From positions 1,550,001-1,614,000 of the forward strand of contig NZ_UPHU01000001.1 in NCBI RefSeq assembly GCF_900566075.1: 64,000 nt of DNA, given 5' to 3'. The position numbers and the translations under genes are program-made. Below are positions 1 to 9,868 of this stretch, piece by piece. Within the stretch, counting starts at the first letter, position 1. Each line of letters starts with the position of its first letter. The stretch comes from Mycobacterium pseudokansasii. GTDB taxonomy: Bacteria > Actinomycetota > Actinomycetes > Mycobacteriales > Mycobacteriaceae. Under the pieces are notes generated by a model. It made no database searches, was not told where the DNA came from, and was given only the letters and a program-made list of their open reading frames with translations.

Positions 1-905
1 CGCTGCGCGAAGCGGAAGTAGCTCTTGGACAGCACGCCAAATCCCAGCGCCCGCAAGGAGTGTGCGTGTCCGTCCGGAAGCGGCGGATCGAACGCTATCG
101 CCCCGGCTTGCAGCACGCCGAGCGGAACGGTGAGGATCGCAGCGGGTCCTTCGAAGGACCGGTCACCGGCTCGCACGATCACCGAATTACCTTGCCGCAC
201 CACCGCTGTGGCCACGGTATTGAGGACGACGGGAAGGCCGTCGGCCAGCGAGCGTGGCACGGCATCGTATCCGCTGGTGATGACCATCTGCGGTCCGCCG
301 GTGTACGTGCCCCGGTCGAACGTCGTGGCGGAGAGCTGGTCTGCATCCGCGGCGTACTCGTCTTCGATCTCGGTGTTGACGTAGTAGGCCAATTGGGCGC
401 GTTCGCTATCGGACAACTCGTCGCGCTCCGCCTGGGCGTTGAGGGCGGCACCCAGACTCCCGCCGTCGACCTCGTCGCGAGCCTGCCCCACCAGCGCGCG
501 CCAAGTCGCCTGGCGGTACTCGACCGGCCCTAGACGAGGATCGATCACCAGCTTGGCTGCCTGGTTGTAGTCGGTCGGCGCGAGTTGAGCCTGTACTTTG
601 CGCGCCAACTCCACCAACGGGTTATTCGTCGTGCCGTGAATCCACGAGGCGCCCATTTCCAGTGGCGGACCCCAATCGCGAGTGGTATTCACCCGGCCGC
701 CAACCCGATTGCGGGCTTCGATCACCCGCACCGGCCAACCCGCGTCGGCAAGACTGCGCGCCGCGGCCAGCCCCGCCATTCCGGCGCCGATGACCAGGAC
801 CGCCTTGTTGTCCGGAGGCGCTGTCCCGGCGCACCCGGCCGTCGCACCGGTACCGACGGCACAGGTCAAACCCGCCGTTGCCGCCAAGAACTCCCGGCGG
901 GACAT
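1..905 (-). CDS. Tat-exported flavin amine oxidase (partial, C-terminus outside window)
   Basis: Read on the minus strand from an ATG at 905, the frame stays open to the window edge (301 codons). The N-terminus has a twin-arginine signal (SRREFLAAT, RR at residues 3-4), a hydrophobic stretch, and a weak lipobox-like TAGC with Cys at residue 25. A classic FAD dinucleotide-binding site follows: VLVIGAGMAGLAAAR at about 36-50 and an E-A-R-N-R-V-G-G-R motif. This is the flavin monoamine/polyamine oxidase family, FAD-dependent oxidation of amines. Inference: a folded FAD enzyme exported by Tat and perhaps lipid-anchored. It is divergent from the hydrolase at 1075. The substrate is unknown. Confidence 0.85.
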   Translation of the reverse strand, partial: MSRREFLAATAGLTCAVGTGATAGCAGTAPPDNKAVLVIGAGMAGLAAARSLADAGWPVRVIEARNRVGGRVNTTRDWGPPLEMGASWIHGTTNNPLVELARKVQAQLAPTDYNQAAKLVIDPRLGPVEYRQATWRALVGQARDEVDGGSLGAALNAQAERDELSDSERAQLAYYVNTEIEDEYAADADQLSATTFDRGTYTGGPQMVITSGYDAVPRSLADGLPVVLNTVATAVVRQGNSVIVRAGDRSFEGPAAILTVPLGVLQAGAIAFDPPLPDGHAHSLRALGFGVLSKSYFRFAQ

Positions 906-989
906 CTGGGACACGGTGTCAGCGTCTCATACCCGCCCAAGACCGAAATGTCGACTGCTCAGCGTCGTTATCAGATCGTTTTCCCGTAA

Positions 990-1007
990 ATGTGACCGGT
1001 CCCACAT
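990..1007. promoter_or_regulatory. Dyad in divergent intergenic region (weak operator candidate)
   Basis: ATGTGACCGGTCCCACAT has 5-bp inverted arms (ATGTG / CACAT) around an 8-bp centre. It lies in the 169-bp gap between the divergent amine oxidase and hpx genes, where a regulator could control both. No regulator gene adjoins it, so this is only a candidate. Confidence 0.25.
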
Positions 1008-1074
1008 TACCGTCAGGTAAACTCGGCGCCATCCGGAGGGCGGCGACGAAGCCGCGTTCGAAGGGGGAGCGGCG

Positions 1075-2037
1075 ATGAAGTCCACCCGCGGCAGTGTGCC
1101 GAACCAATTGCCCGATGCGCTGCCGCCCAGTCGCACCTTGACTGTTCGCGCGGCCGACGGGACTTCGCTGCACACCCAGGTGTTCGGGCCGCCGGACGGC
1201 TATCCGATCGTGTTGACCCATGGCTTCGTCTGCTCCATCCGAGTGTGGGCATATCAGATCGCGGACCTGGCCACCGACTATCGGGTGATCGCTTTCGACC
1301 ACCGCGGGCACGGGCACAGCGGCATCCCGCGACGCGACAGTTACACCCTCAAACACCTTGCCTCCGACCTGGATTCGGTGCTGGATGCGACGCTGGCCCC
1401 ACACGAGCGGGCATTGATCGCCGGACATTCGATGGGCGGAATCACCATCTCGGCCTGGTCGGAACGATACCGCCACAAGGTACACCGGCGCGCCGACGCG
1501 GTCGCCTTGATCAACACGACCACCGGCGATCTGCTCAGCAAGGTGAAGTTGCTGTCGGTGCCACGGGAATTGTCGGCGGCACGAGTGCTGGCCGGCCGTG
1601 GCTTGATCAACGCGTTCGGGGGATTTCGGATCCCTGGCGCGGTCCGGATACCGACCCAGTTGATGGTCGCAATGATGGCCGTCGGGGCCGATGCCCACCC
1701 GAGCACTGCGCGGCTGGTCTACGAGCTGTTCGCGCAGACCTCACCGGCAGGGCGCGGCGGCTGTGCGCGGATGCTCGTCCAGGAACTGGGGCCTCGGCAT
1801 ATCAACCTCGACGGTTTGACGGTGCCGACCCTGGTGATCGGCAGCAAGCGCGATCGGCTGACACCGATCAGCCAGTCCCGCAAAATCGCCAGTGCCGCAC
1901 CCAATGTCTTCGATCTGGTCGAGTTGCCGGGCGGCCACTGCTCGATGCTGGAACAGCACCACGAGGTGAACCGTCATTTGCGTACCCTGGCCGAATCGGT
2001 TGCGCGGAATTCCACGGTCCGGCGGATCAGCTCATAG
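1075..2037 (+). CDS. hpx: Alpha/beta hydrolase, non-haem haloperoxidase-like (Rv3171c homologue)
   Basis: 320 aa with an alpha/beta-hydrolase fold. The oxyanion region is LTHGF. The nucleophile elbow is GHSMGG with Ser119, and the likely acid and base are Asp260 (SKRDRLTP) and His288 (GGHC), so the triad is complete. The ATG at 1075 is preceded by a strong AGGGGGAG ribosome site at about 1062-1069. Family members are annotated as haloperoxidases but are probably esterases or hydrolases. The 3' end overlaps the convergent aofH by 6 nt (2032-2037), the same neighbour pair as Rv3171c/Rv3170 in M. tuberculosis. The substrate is unknown. Confidence 0.85.
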   Translation: MKSTRGSVPNQLPDALPPSRTLTVRAADGTSLHTQVFGPPDGYPIVLTHGFVCSIRVWAYQIADLATDYRVIAFDHRGHGHSGIPRRDSYTLKHLASDLDSVLDATLAPHERALIAGHSMGGITISAWSERYRHKVHRRADAVALINTTTGDLLSKVKLLSVPRELSAARVLAGRGLINAFGGFRIPGAVRIPTQLMVAMMAVGADAHPSTARLVYELFAQTSPAGRGGCARMLVQELGPRHINLDGLTVPTLVIGSKRDRLTPISQSRKIASAAPNVFDLVELPGGHCSMLEQHHEVNRHLRTLAESVARNSTVRRISS

Positions 2038-3378
2038 CAGTGCGGAGACTTCGGTGGCCGCACGCCGACCGGACCTGACAGCGCCCTCCAAATAGCCGGT
2101 CCATTCATCCGCGGTTTCCGTGCCCGCCCAGTGAATCGGCCCAACCGGTTCGCGCAGCAACCGCCCGTATTTGGTCCACGAACCGGGCGGCACTGCTGCG
2201 GTGGGACCGCCCGGGGCGAATTGCTCGCTGCCCCAACGGTAATCGGCGTAGTCGAGAGGCTTGAGCGCTTCGTCGCCGAATAGCGACGCGAAACACCGCA
2301 GCGTGTCGCGGCGGCGCTGCTCGGAGGGCAGTGAGTCGAATGCGCGGGCATCGACGAAACCCATGAGGATGCCCGGCCCGTCGTCATGTGGGCTGACATC
2401 GAAGGTGATGAACACCGGGCCGTTGTCGGACAAGGCCTGACCGGAGAATCCATTGGCGCGCCAGAACGGCGTCGAATACGCGGCGTAGGCCTTGCTCAAC
2501 CGGCCCTGCGGCCAATGCCGGGCGAGTTCCAGGTATTCCGGCGGCAGCGGGGGATTGAATTCGATGGCCGCGCGGTGTGCGGGCGGGATCGCCACGATGA
2601 CGAACCCGGCTTCGGCCTGTCCCTGATCCGACGTGACCGTCACCCCGGCGCCGTGCCGGTCGATGCGACGCACCGGCGCGTCGAGCACCACCCGGTTTCC
2701 CAGCTCAGCCGCCGCCAGGTCGGCGATCTGCTGGGTGCCGCCCGCGAATCGATCCTGCTGGGCGCCGTTTTCGACGTCGAGCAGGCGGTCCAGGCCGCCG
2801 GCCGCGCGCACATAGCGGGTGGCGTGCAGCATGGACACGTCTTCGGGTTCGCAACCCCAGGTCACCCGGGCCATGATGGCCATCAGCTCGTGCGACGACC
2901 CCGTGGCGCGCACCGCGCGCAACCACTGACCCAGTGACACGCCGTCGAGTTCGCGCGCTCGCGGCGCATCCCAGGGCGCCGATATCGGCACGCCGCGGGC
3001 CAGCCGCTCGAATTGCCAGCGCAACCGCGCGATGTCGAGCAGTCCGGCCAGCGAAAGCCTCGGGATCGTGCCGCTGTAAGGGCGCACCGCGCCCCGCCAG
3101 TGGATCACGTTCTTGCCGTCGTGGTAGGTCGGGATGGTCGGAACGCGCAGCTCGTCGGCCAGGGCCAGGACCTGGTTTTGAGTGGGTCCGACGAATGTGC
3201 CGCCCATATCGGCCGGTAATCCCGCGACGTTGCCGGTGAGGGAGCGGCCGCCGACGCGGTCGCGGCCTTCGAAGACCAGCACGTCATGACCCTGACCGGT
3301 CAGGTCGCGGGCTGCCGCCAGTCCGGCGAAGCCGGCGCCCACTATGACCACGTCGACAATCCAGCGTGGGTTTGTCAC
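2032..3378 (-). CDS. aofH: Flavin-containing monoamine oxidase AofH (Rv3170 homologue)
   Basis: 448 aa, the same length I recall for M. tuberculosis AofH, starting at GTG 3378. The N-terminal FAD site is [17 protein letters not shown], followed by E-G-R-D-R-V-G-G-R. The C-terminal FAD/active-site segment is [20 protein letters not shown], typical of MAO-type enzymes. The predicted reaction is oxidative deamination of amines to aldehydes with H2O2 release. There is no signal peptide, so it is probably cytosolic. It reads in the same direction as the Rv3169 and Rv3168 homologues, with a 187-bp gap before it. Confidence 0.92.
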   Translation of the reverse strand: MTNPRWIVDVVIVGAGFAGLAAARDLTGQGHDVLVFEGRDRVGGRSLTGNVAGLPADMGGTFVGPTQNQVLALADELRVPTIPTYHDGKNVIHWRGAVRPYSGTIPRLSLAGLLDIARLRWQFERLARGVPISAPWDAPRARELDGVSLGQWLRAVRATGSSHELMAIMARVTWGCEPEDVSMLHATRYVRAAGGLDRLLDVENGAQQDRFAGGTQQIADLAAAELGNRVVLDAPVRRIDRHGAGVTVTSDQGQAEAGFVIVAIPPAHRAAIEFNPPLPPEYLELARHWPQGRLSKAYAAYSTPFWRANGFSGQALSDNGPVFITFDVSPHDDGPGILMGFVDARAFDSLPSEQRRRDTLRCFASLFGDEALKPLDYADYRWGSEQFAPGGPTAAVPPGSWTKYGRLLREPVGPIHWAGTETADEWTGYLEGAVRSGRRAATEVSALL

Positions 3379-3565
3379 GTCCCCTAGTCAACCGCATTTC
3401 GGCGGATCCGTCGGAAAATTGTTTTCGCCGACCTGCCCGCGATCATCGAAGCCGGAGCCCGCCCGACAGCCGCCGCCGGTAGGACATCGGCACCGTCCTT
3501 GGGGCTGACCGTAGCGTGATCCATTGACGTCGAGGGCGGTGGCCGGCGCCCCGGTTACGGCGCGC

Positions 3566-4680
3566 TTACGGTGCAACCGTCAGCCAGTCGGCGAACCCCG
3601 ACGGGTCATGACGTCCCAGCGCGCCGTGCTCGTACAGACCCCAGCCCTCCACCGGTTCGGCGTCGCCGTCGCGGCACATCGCACGGCCGACGTGGTCGAT
3701 GACGCCGAAGCCGGACCGTGCGATGATCGCCGGATCGGTCATGTCGTAGGTCAGCCGCTCGACGAATTTCTCGCCCTTCCACATGCCGTGCAACCAGTCC
3801 GAATCACCGCCGTAGCCGCCGCCGACGTGGATGGGCACCGGCAGCTTGGACTCCACGTCGAAATGCACCGGGGTGCCGTCGGGTGCCGTCGCACCGATGG
3901 TCGCCCCGGTGGGGATCCGTGTGCCGGAGCGGTAGTGGATTGTCACCCGCGGCCAGCCCAGCTGCTCGACGCGGCCGTCACGCCACACCCGGGTGCAATC
4001 GTTGAGCGAGCGGAATCCGTTCGGCTCCTCCTGAATGATCAGCACGACCGCGAAATCGTCGAACGCCATCGGCAGATACAGCCACCACATGCCCTCGAAC
4101 GGCGGATCGGCGGGCCGGCCGGCCGGCTCGGGCTCACCGATCGGCCGGATGCCCCAGGACCGGTCGCGGCTGCCGATCCAGGTGGCGGGGTCCACCGCGA
4201 TCTCTTCGCCGTCGATCGCTATCCGGCCGCTCCAGCTGCCCAGCTGGGCGAACCGTTGTGCATTCAGCGTCACCCGGTTGCCGGACCGTAGGATGTGCGG
4301 CTGTTCCCGGACGACGTCGAACAGCCCTTCCCAGGTGAGATCGGCTGCGATGCCTTCGGTTTCGTCGAGGACTAGGCGCAGCTTGCGCAGCGGCTCGATG
4401 ACCTCGATGCGGTAGCCGTTAACGTGCTGGCGCAACCGGTTCTGGTCGATGGCGTCGGAAAGGTGTACCGCCGTTTGCGTGTCGCCGCGCCTGATCAGCA
4501 GGAATGCGTCCTTTACTCCCAGGTTGGGGTAGTAGCCGATACCGCTGATCACAAAGATGTTTCCGGTGCGGTCGTGGGCGTTGAAGTAGGAGCGGTCATA
4601 GAAGTTGCGGTCGGAGGAACCCGGCCAGGCGATCGGCTGCGGAAGCTGGTGTACCGGATATTCGTCGAGTGGCCCGATCA

Positions 4681-4681
<1 letters not shown>
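3566..4681 (-). CDS. Conserved mycobacterial protein, Rv3169 homologue
   Basis: 371 aa; the start ATG (4681-4679) overlaps the stop of the Rv3168 homologue by one base (TGATG), so the two are translationally coupled. It has no signal peptide or membrane segment and is rich in beta-strand-type, Trp-containing sequence (for example DRSWGIRPIGEP near the middle). The family resembles actinobacterial proteins with paired lipocalin-like/DUF7064-DUF7065 domains; that assignment is from memory. Biochemical function is unknown. Repression by the Rv3167c-type TetR is likely from position. Confidence 0.8.
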
Positions 4682-5838
<1,157 letters not shown>

Positions 5839-5840
5839 TT

Positions 5841-5859
5841 ACGATACGGTAGGTAGCGT
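5841..5859. promoter_or_regulatory. Candidate operator of the Rv3167c-type TetR repressor
   Basis: ACGATACGGTAGGTAGCGT is an imperfect inverted repeat: 7-bp arms ACGATAC and GTAGCGT with one mismatch, centre 5 bp. It fills nearly half of the 43-bp gap between the divergent kinase and TetR genes and ends one base before the TetR ATG. Binding here would control both directions. Predicted from symmetry and position only. Confidence 0.5.
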
Positions 5860-5860
5860 T

Positions 5861-6463
5861 ATGAAAGCAGACCCGTCCTCCGTTGACAAGGCCCCGGGCG
5901 CCGGGCGGCCCCGCGACCCGAGGATCGATTCGGCGATCTTGGCGGCGACCGCGGAACTGCTTGTGCAGATCGGCTATTCGAACCTGAGCCTGGCCGCGGT
6001 CGCCGAACGTGCCGGGACCACGAAATCGGCGTTGTACCGGCGCTGGTCGAGTAAGGCCGAGCTGGTTCACGAGGCCGCGTTCCCGGCAGCGCCCACGGCG
6101 CTGGAGGCTCCGGCGGGCGATATCGCCGCCGACATCGCGATGATGCTCGCCGCGACCCGAGACGTGTTCACCACCCCGGTGGTACGGGCCGCGTTGCCCG
6201 GCCTGGTGGCCGATATGACCGCCGATGCAGTGCTCAACGCCCGGGTGATGTCACGCTTCACCGACCTGTTCGGCGCCGTGCGGGCACGGTTGCGGGAGGC
6301 TGTCGGGCGTGGTGAGGCGCATCCCGACGTCGACCCGGACCGGTTGATCGAATTGATCGGGGGAGCCACGATGCTGCGGATGCTGCTGCGCCCGGACGAA
6401 AAGCTCGACGACACGTGGGTGGAGCAGACCGCCGCGATCCTGGTGCACGGGGTGACCCGGTGA
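5861..6463 (+). CDS. TetR-family repressor, Rv3167c homologue
   Basis: 200 aa from the ATG at 5861, which directly follows the candidate operator. The frame is open further upstream, but those codons overlap the divergent kinase. The N-terminal helix-turn-helix is at about residues 42-66 (SLAAVAERAGTTKSALYRRW), followed by an all-helical ligand-binding region with a TetR_C-type domain. The 10-25 region is basic and Pro/Arg-rich. It is known in M. tuberculosis as a repressor of the neighbouring Rv3168/Rv3169 genes. Its last 4 nt overlap the start of the SDR gene (GTGA), so here it is co-transcribed with that dehydrogenase. Confidence 0.9.
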   Translation: MKADPSSVDKAPGAGRPRDPRIDSAILAATAELLVQIGYSNLSLAAVAERAGTTKSALYRRWSSKAELVHEAAFPAAPTALEAPAGDIAADIAMMLAATRDVFTTPVVRAALPGLVADMTADAVLNARVMSRFTDLFGAVRARLREAVGRGEAHPDVDPDRLIELIGGATMLRMLLRPDEKLDDTWVEQTAAILVHGVTR

Positions 6464-7326
6464 CGCGGCGGCTGGCCGGCCGCGGCGCCGTGGTCACCGG
6501 CGCCAGCCGCGGATTGGGCCGCGCTATCGCGTTGGCGCTGGCGGCGGAGGGCGCGGCGGTGGCCGTTGCCGGGCGCACCGAGCAGGTGTGGGACGACCGG
6601 CTGCCCGGGACGATCGGTGAAACCGTGGCCGATATCGAGGCGGCCGGCGGACGCGCGATCGCGGTGCGGGCCGACCTGACCGAGCGCGACGACGTCGCCC
6701 GGCTGGTGACCGAAGCGCGAGATACGTTGGGGCCGATCACGATCCTGGTCAATAATGCGGCGTTCACCGCGCCCGGCCGCCCGCCGGTACCGGGTGCGCC
6801 ACCGCGGGCCAAGCCGGCCAGGCCGACCGACGGCAAACCCCGCTGGCCCGGTTTCCTCAGTATCCCGTTGGCCGCCTATCGCCGGCACTTCGAGATTTCG
6901 GTGTTCGCTGCCTACGAGTTGATGCAATCCGCCTGTCCCGACATGATCGCGGCGGGCGGCGGCTGGGTCGTCAACATCACCTCGGTGGCCTCCCGGTTAC
7001 CCGGCGACGGGCCCTATCCGGACCGCAGCGGCGGGGTGCTGCCCGGATACGGCGGCGCCAAGGCGGCACTCGAGCATCTGACCCAATGCGCGGCCTTCGA
7101 TCTCGCCGGCCATAACATCGCGGTCAACGCGCTGGCGCCGTCGAAGCCGGTCTTCACTCCGGGGTTGGCCTACTATGCCCGGGAATTCGCCGACACCGCC
7201 TCGGCGGATGAATTCGCCAGGGCGGCAGTGGAATTGGCACTCGTTGATGCGTCCGTGGTCACCGGCCGCACGATCGGCCACCACGAGGTTCTCGACGGCA
7301 GCTTTCGGCCGTTCCGGCGGGAGTAA
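6460..7326 (+). CDS. Short-chain dehydrogenase/reductase
   Basis: 288 aa from GTG 6460, which overlaps the TetR stop (GTGA). The Rossmann motif is TGASRGLG (residues 13-20), then NNA (98-100), the catalytic Ser in NITSVAS, and YGGAK with Tyr197 and Lys201. The classical SDR catalytic set is complete, so it is an NAD(P)-dependent alcohol/ketone oxidoreductase. Odd feature: a Pro/Arg-rich insertion of about 30 residues (105-134) after the NNA motif. I do not recall this gene between Rv3167c and Rv3166c in M. tuberculosis, so it may be a lineage-specific addition. The substrate is unknown. Confidence 0.88.
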   Translation: MTRRLAGRGAVVTGASRGLGRAIALALAAEGAAVAVAGRTEQVWDDRLPGTIGETVADIEAAGGRAIAVRADLTERDDVARLVTEARDTLGPITILVNNAAFTAPGRPPVPGAPPRAKPARPTDGKPRWPGFLSIPLAAYRRHFEISVFAAYELMQSACPDMIAAGGGWVVNITSVASRLPGDGPYPDRSGGVLPGYGGAKAALEHLTQCAAFDLAGHNIAVNALAPSKPVFTPGLAYYAREFADTASADEFARAAVELALVDASVVTGRTIGHHEVLDGSFRPFRRE

Positions 7327-7413
7327 GACTTCGGCCGCTGCTGGCGACAGGGGCATTTGCCGTGCCAGTATGAAGAAATCCCACGCCGCAGCGGCGGCAG
7401 GCAGGTGTGTCAG

Positions 7414-8373
7414 ATGCCCGCTATCGACAAGCCGACAGGACGCGTTGTCGCGCTGATCCTGCTATTGATCCTGGTCGCTGCTGCCCTGCGTGGCTATCTG
7501 CCGGCTGCCGACGGCGGCTCGCACTCGGAGCCGGGTAGCGGCCGGGCGGCGCTGACGTTTGTGATCGTCGCCCTGAGCGCGAGTGTCGCGCTGATGGCGT
7601 TCGCGATGATCGCGCGATTGCGCGATCCACGCGCGGAGGCGCCCAGTGCGGGGAACCTGTCCGAGATGCTGGGCGGCGGCAAGGGACGCCCGAGTTGGCG
7701 GGTGCTGCTCGTCGGGCTGGGCGTGATCGCCGCCTGGCTGCTGGTCGCGACGCTGCTCGCGCGGCTGGTGGTGCCGCAGGAAGTGGCTTCCTCCCTGCCC
7801 TCGGCGGATCAGAGCGCGCCACCGCCGGCGCCCCGCCCCCCGTCGCCGCCGAGGCAGCACCCGCCGGACAATCCCGGACACACCCTGGAAATCCTGCTCG
7901 CGTACACGGTTCCGCTGTTGATCATGATCGTCGTGGCGGCAGCCATCATGGCGCGGCGGCGGTGGCGCGCCGCGCTCCCGGCGAGCGTCGCCGCCGACGA
8001 CGTCGAATTCCCGGGGCCGGCCGAGGGGTCGGAATTGCTGGCTCGGGCGGCCGAATTGGGGTTGGCCGAGATGACCGATCTCGATCGTGAGCCGCGGGAG
8101 GCGATCATCGCCTGCTACGCGGCCATGGAGCGGGAGCTCGCCAACGTTCCCGGTGCCGTTCCCCAGGACTTCGACACCCCCACCGAGGTGCTGGCCCGCG
8201 CCGTCGCACACGGTGTCCTGCGTGCTGACAACGCCGGACAGCTGGTCAACCTGTTCGCCGAGGCGCGGTTCAGTCCGCACGTGATGAACGAGGGGCACCG
8301 GGAACTCGCGGTCCGGGTGCTTCGGCTGGTGCTCGACGAGCTGGCGCCCCGCACCCAGGGAGCTGCTGTGTGA
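7414..8373 (+). CDS. Membrane protein with C-terminal DUF4129-like domain, Rv3166c homologue
   Basis: 319 aa from ATG 7414, the length I recall for Rv3166c. An upstream in-frame TTG at 7357 would add 19 residues without a better ribosome site. Four hydrophobic segments are visible (about residues 10-28, 45-68, 88-110, 165-187), with a Pro-rich loop (APPPAPRPPSPPRQHPPDNP) between the third and fourth. The C-terminal soluble part is helical and resembles DUF4129, a domain usually found with MoxR and transglutaminase-like genes. It overlaps the next gene by 4 nt. Role in the MoxR module unknown. Confidence 0.82.
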   Translation: MPAIDKPTGRVVALILLLILVAAALRGYLPAADGGSHSEPGSGRAALTFVIVALSASVALMAFAMIARLRDPRAEAPSAGNLSEMLGGGKGRPSWRVLLVGLGVIAAWLLVATLLARLVVPQEVASSLPSADQSAPPPAPRPPSPPRQHPPDNPGHTLEILLAYTVPLLIMIVVAAAIMARRRWRAALPASVAADDVEFPGPAEGSELLARAAELGLAEMTDLDREPREAIIACYAAMERELANVPGAVPQDFDTPTEVLARAVAHGVLRADNAGQLVNLFAEARFSPHVMNEGHRELAVRVLRLVLDELAPRTQGAAV

Positions 8374-8852
8374 AAAAGCTTGTCGTCCTGGGTGTTTGCC
8401 TCATCGCCGGAATCGAGCTGCTGGGGCTGATCGTGCAGGATCGCCGGTTCGTGCTCGCGGCTTCCGGGGTGGCGGTGGGCCTGGTGTTGCTCAATGTCCG
8501 CCGTGTCCTCGGCCGCGGATCATCGCCGGCCGCCGAGCCCGCGCACGACGATCTCGGCGACGGATTGCGCCGCTGGCTGTCGAGCACCGAGACCACGATC
8601 CGGTGGTCGGAATCCACCCGCGCGGACTGGGACCGGCACCTGCGTCCGATGCTTGCGCGCCGATATGAAATCGCGACCGGTCAACGGCTGGCCAAAGACC
8701 CGGCGGCGTTTCATGCCACCGGCCAGATGATGTTCGGCGCCGAGTTGTGGGAATGGGTCAACCCGAACAACGTCGTGGGCTCCGGTGCGCATCAGCCCGG
8801 TCCCGGCCGCGCGGCGCTCGAGGCGATCCTGGAAAAATTCGAGCTGGTATGA
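8370..8852 (+). CDS. Conserved membrane-anchored protein, Rv3165c homologue
   Basis: 160 aa, starting at a GTG that overlaps the previous stop (GTGA). Two N-terminal hydrophobic segments (LVVLGVCLIAGIELLGLIV and the following VLAASGVAVGLVLL) precede a soluble helical domain with several Trp residues (RRWLSS, IRWSE, RADWDRHL). The length matches Rv3165c as I recall it. Function unknown; it is part of the five-gene MoxR3 cluster and probably an accessory membrane subunit. Confidence 0.8.
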   Translation: MKKLVVLGVCLIAGIELLGLIVQDRRFVLAASGVAVGLVLLNVRRVLGRGSSPAAEPAHDDLGDGLRRWLSSTETTIRWSESTRADWDRHLRPMLARRYEIATGQRLAKDPAAFHATGQMMFGAELWEWVNPNNVVGSGAHQPGPGRAALEAILEKFELV

Positions 8853-8890
8853 CGCTGGTAGGACGAATGTGACTCGATCATGACCCGATC

Positions 8891-9868
8891 ATGAATATGC
8901 CGGTCGCGACGACGACGGCCCGGTGCGAGGCGGTGCTCGACGAAATCGAACGCGTGGTGGTGGGCAAGCGCGCCGCGCTCACGCTGATCCTCACCGCCGT
9001 CCTGGCGCGCGGCCACGTGCTCATCGAGGACCTGCCCGGGCTGGGCAAGACGCTGATCGCACGCTCCTTCGCCGCCGCGCTGGGGCTGGAATTCAAGCGG
9101 GTGCAGTTCACGCCCGACCTGCTGCCCGCCGACCTGCTCGGCTCGACGATCTACGACATGCAGTCCGGCCGCTTCGAGTTTCGCCCCGGTCCGATTTTCA
9201 CCAACCTGCTGATGGCCGACGAGATCAACCGCACACCGCCGAAAACCCAGGCGGCATTGCTCGAGGCAATGGCCGAGGGCCAGGTCAGCATCGACGGCAA
9301 GACGCACAAGCTGCCCACGCCGTTCATCGTGCTGGCCACCGACAACCCGATCGAGTACGAGGGCACCTACCCGCTGCCCGAGGCGCAGCTGGATCGGTTC
9401 GCGATCCGCCTCGAGCTGCGCTACCTCTCCGAGCGGGACGAGACCGCGATGCTGCGCCGTCGTCTCGACCGCGGGTCGGCCGAACCGACGGTGAACCAGG
9501 TCGTCGACCTGCACGACCTGCTGGCGATGCGGGAATCGGTCGAGCAGGTGACCGTCCACGAGGACGTCTTGCACTACGTGGTGTCACTGGCCACCGCGAC
9601 GCGGCATCATCCCCAGGTCGCCGTCGGCGCCAGTCCGCGAGCCGAACTCGACCTGGTCCAACTCGCGCGTGCCCGCGCCCTGCTGCTCGGACGCGACTAT
9701 GTGATTCCCGAAGACGTCAAGGCGCTGGCCACCGCCTCGATCGCACACCGGATCACCTTGCGTCCGGAGATGTGGGTGCGAAAGGTACAGGGCGCCGACG
9801 TCGTCGGAGAACTGTTGCGGCGCTTGCCTGTTCCGCGAACCAGTGGGACGAATGATCCAAACTCGTGA
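8891..9868 (+). CDS. moxR3: MoxR-family AAA+ ATPase
   Basis: 325 aa. Walker A is DLPGLGKT (47-54) and Walker B LLMADE (106-111). The MoxR hallmark NRTPPKTQAALLEAM follows, then sensor-1-type ATDNPIEYEGTYPLPEAQLDRF. A second ATG at 8897 is also possible. MoxR ATPases act as chaperones that assemble or activate partner complexes, typically with a vWA/DUF58 protein; that partner is the next gene, overlapping by 17 nt. Equivalent to Rv3164c. Confidence 0.93.
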   Translation: MNMPVATTTARCEAVLDEIERVVVGKRAALTLILTAVLARGHVLIEDLPGLGKTLIARSFAAALGLEFKRVQFTPDLLPADLLGSTIYDMQSGRFEFRPGPIFTNLLMADEINRTPPKTQAALLEAMAEGQVSIDGKTHKLPTPFIVLATDNPIEYEGTYPLPEAQLDRFAIRLELRYLSERDETAMLRRRLDRGSAEPTVNQVVDLHDLLAMRESVEQVTVHEDVLHYVVSLATATRHHPQVAVGASPRAELDLVQLARARALLLGRDYVIPEDVKALATASIAHRITLRPEMWVRKVQGADVVGELLRRLPVPRTSGTNDPNS

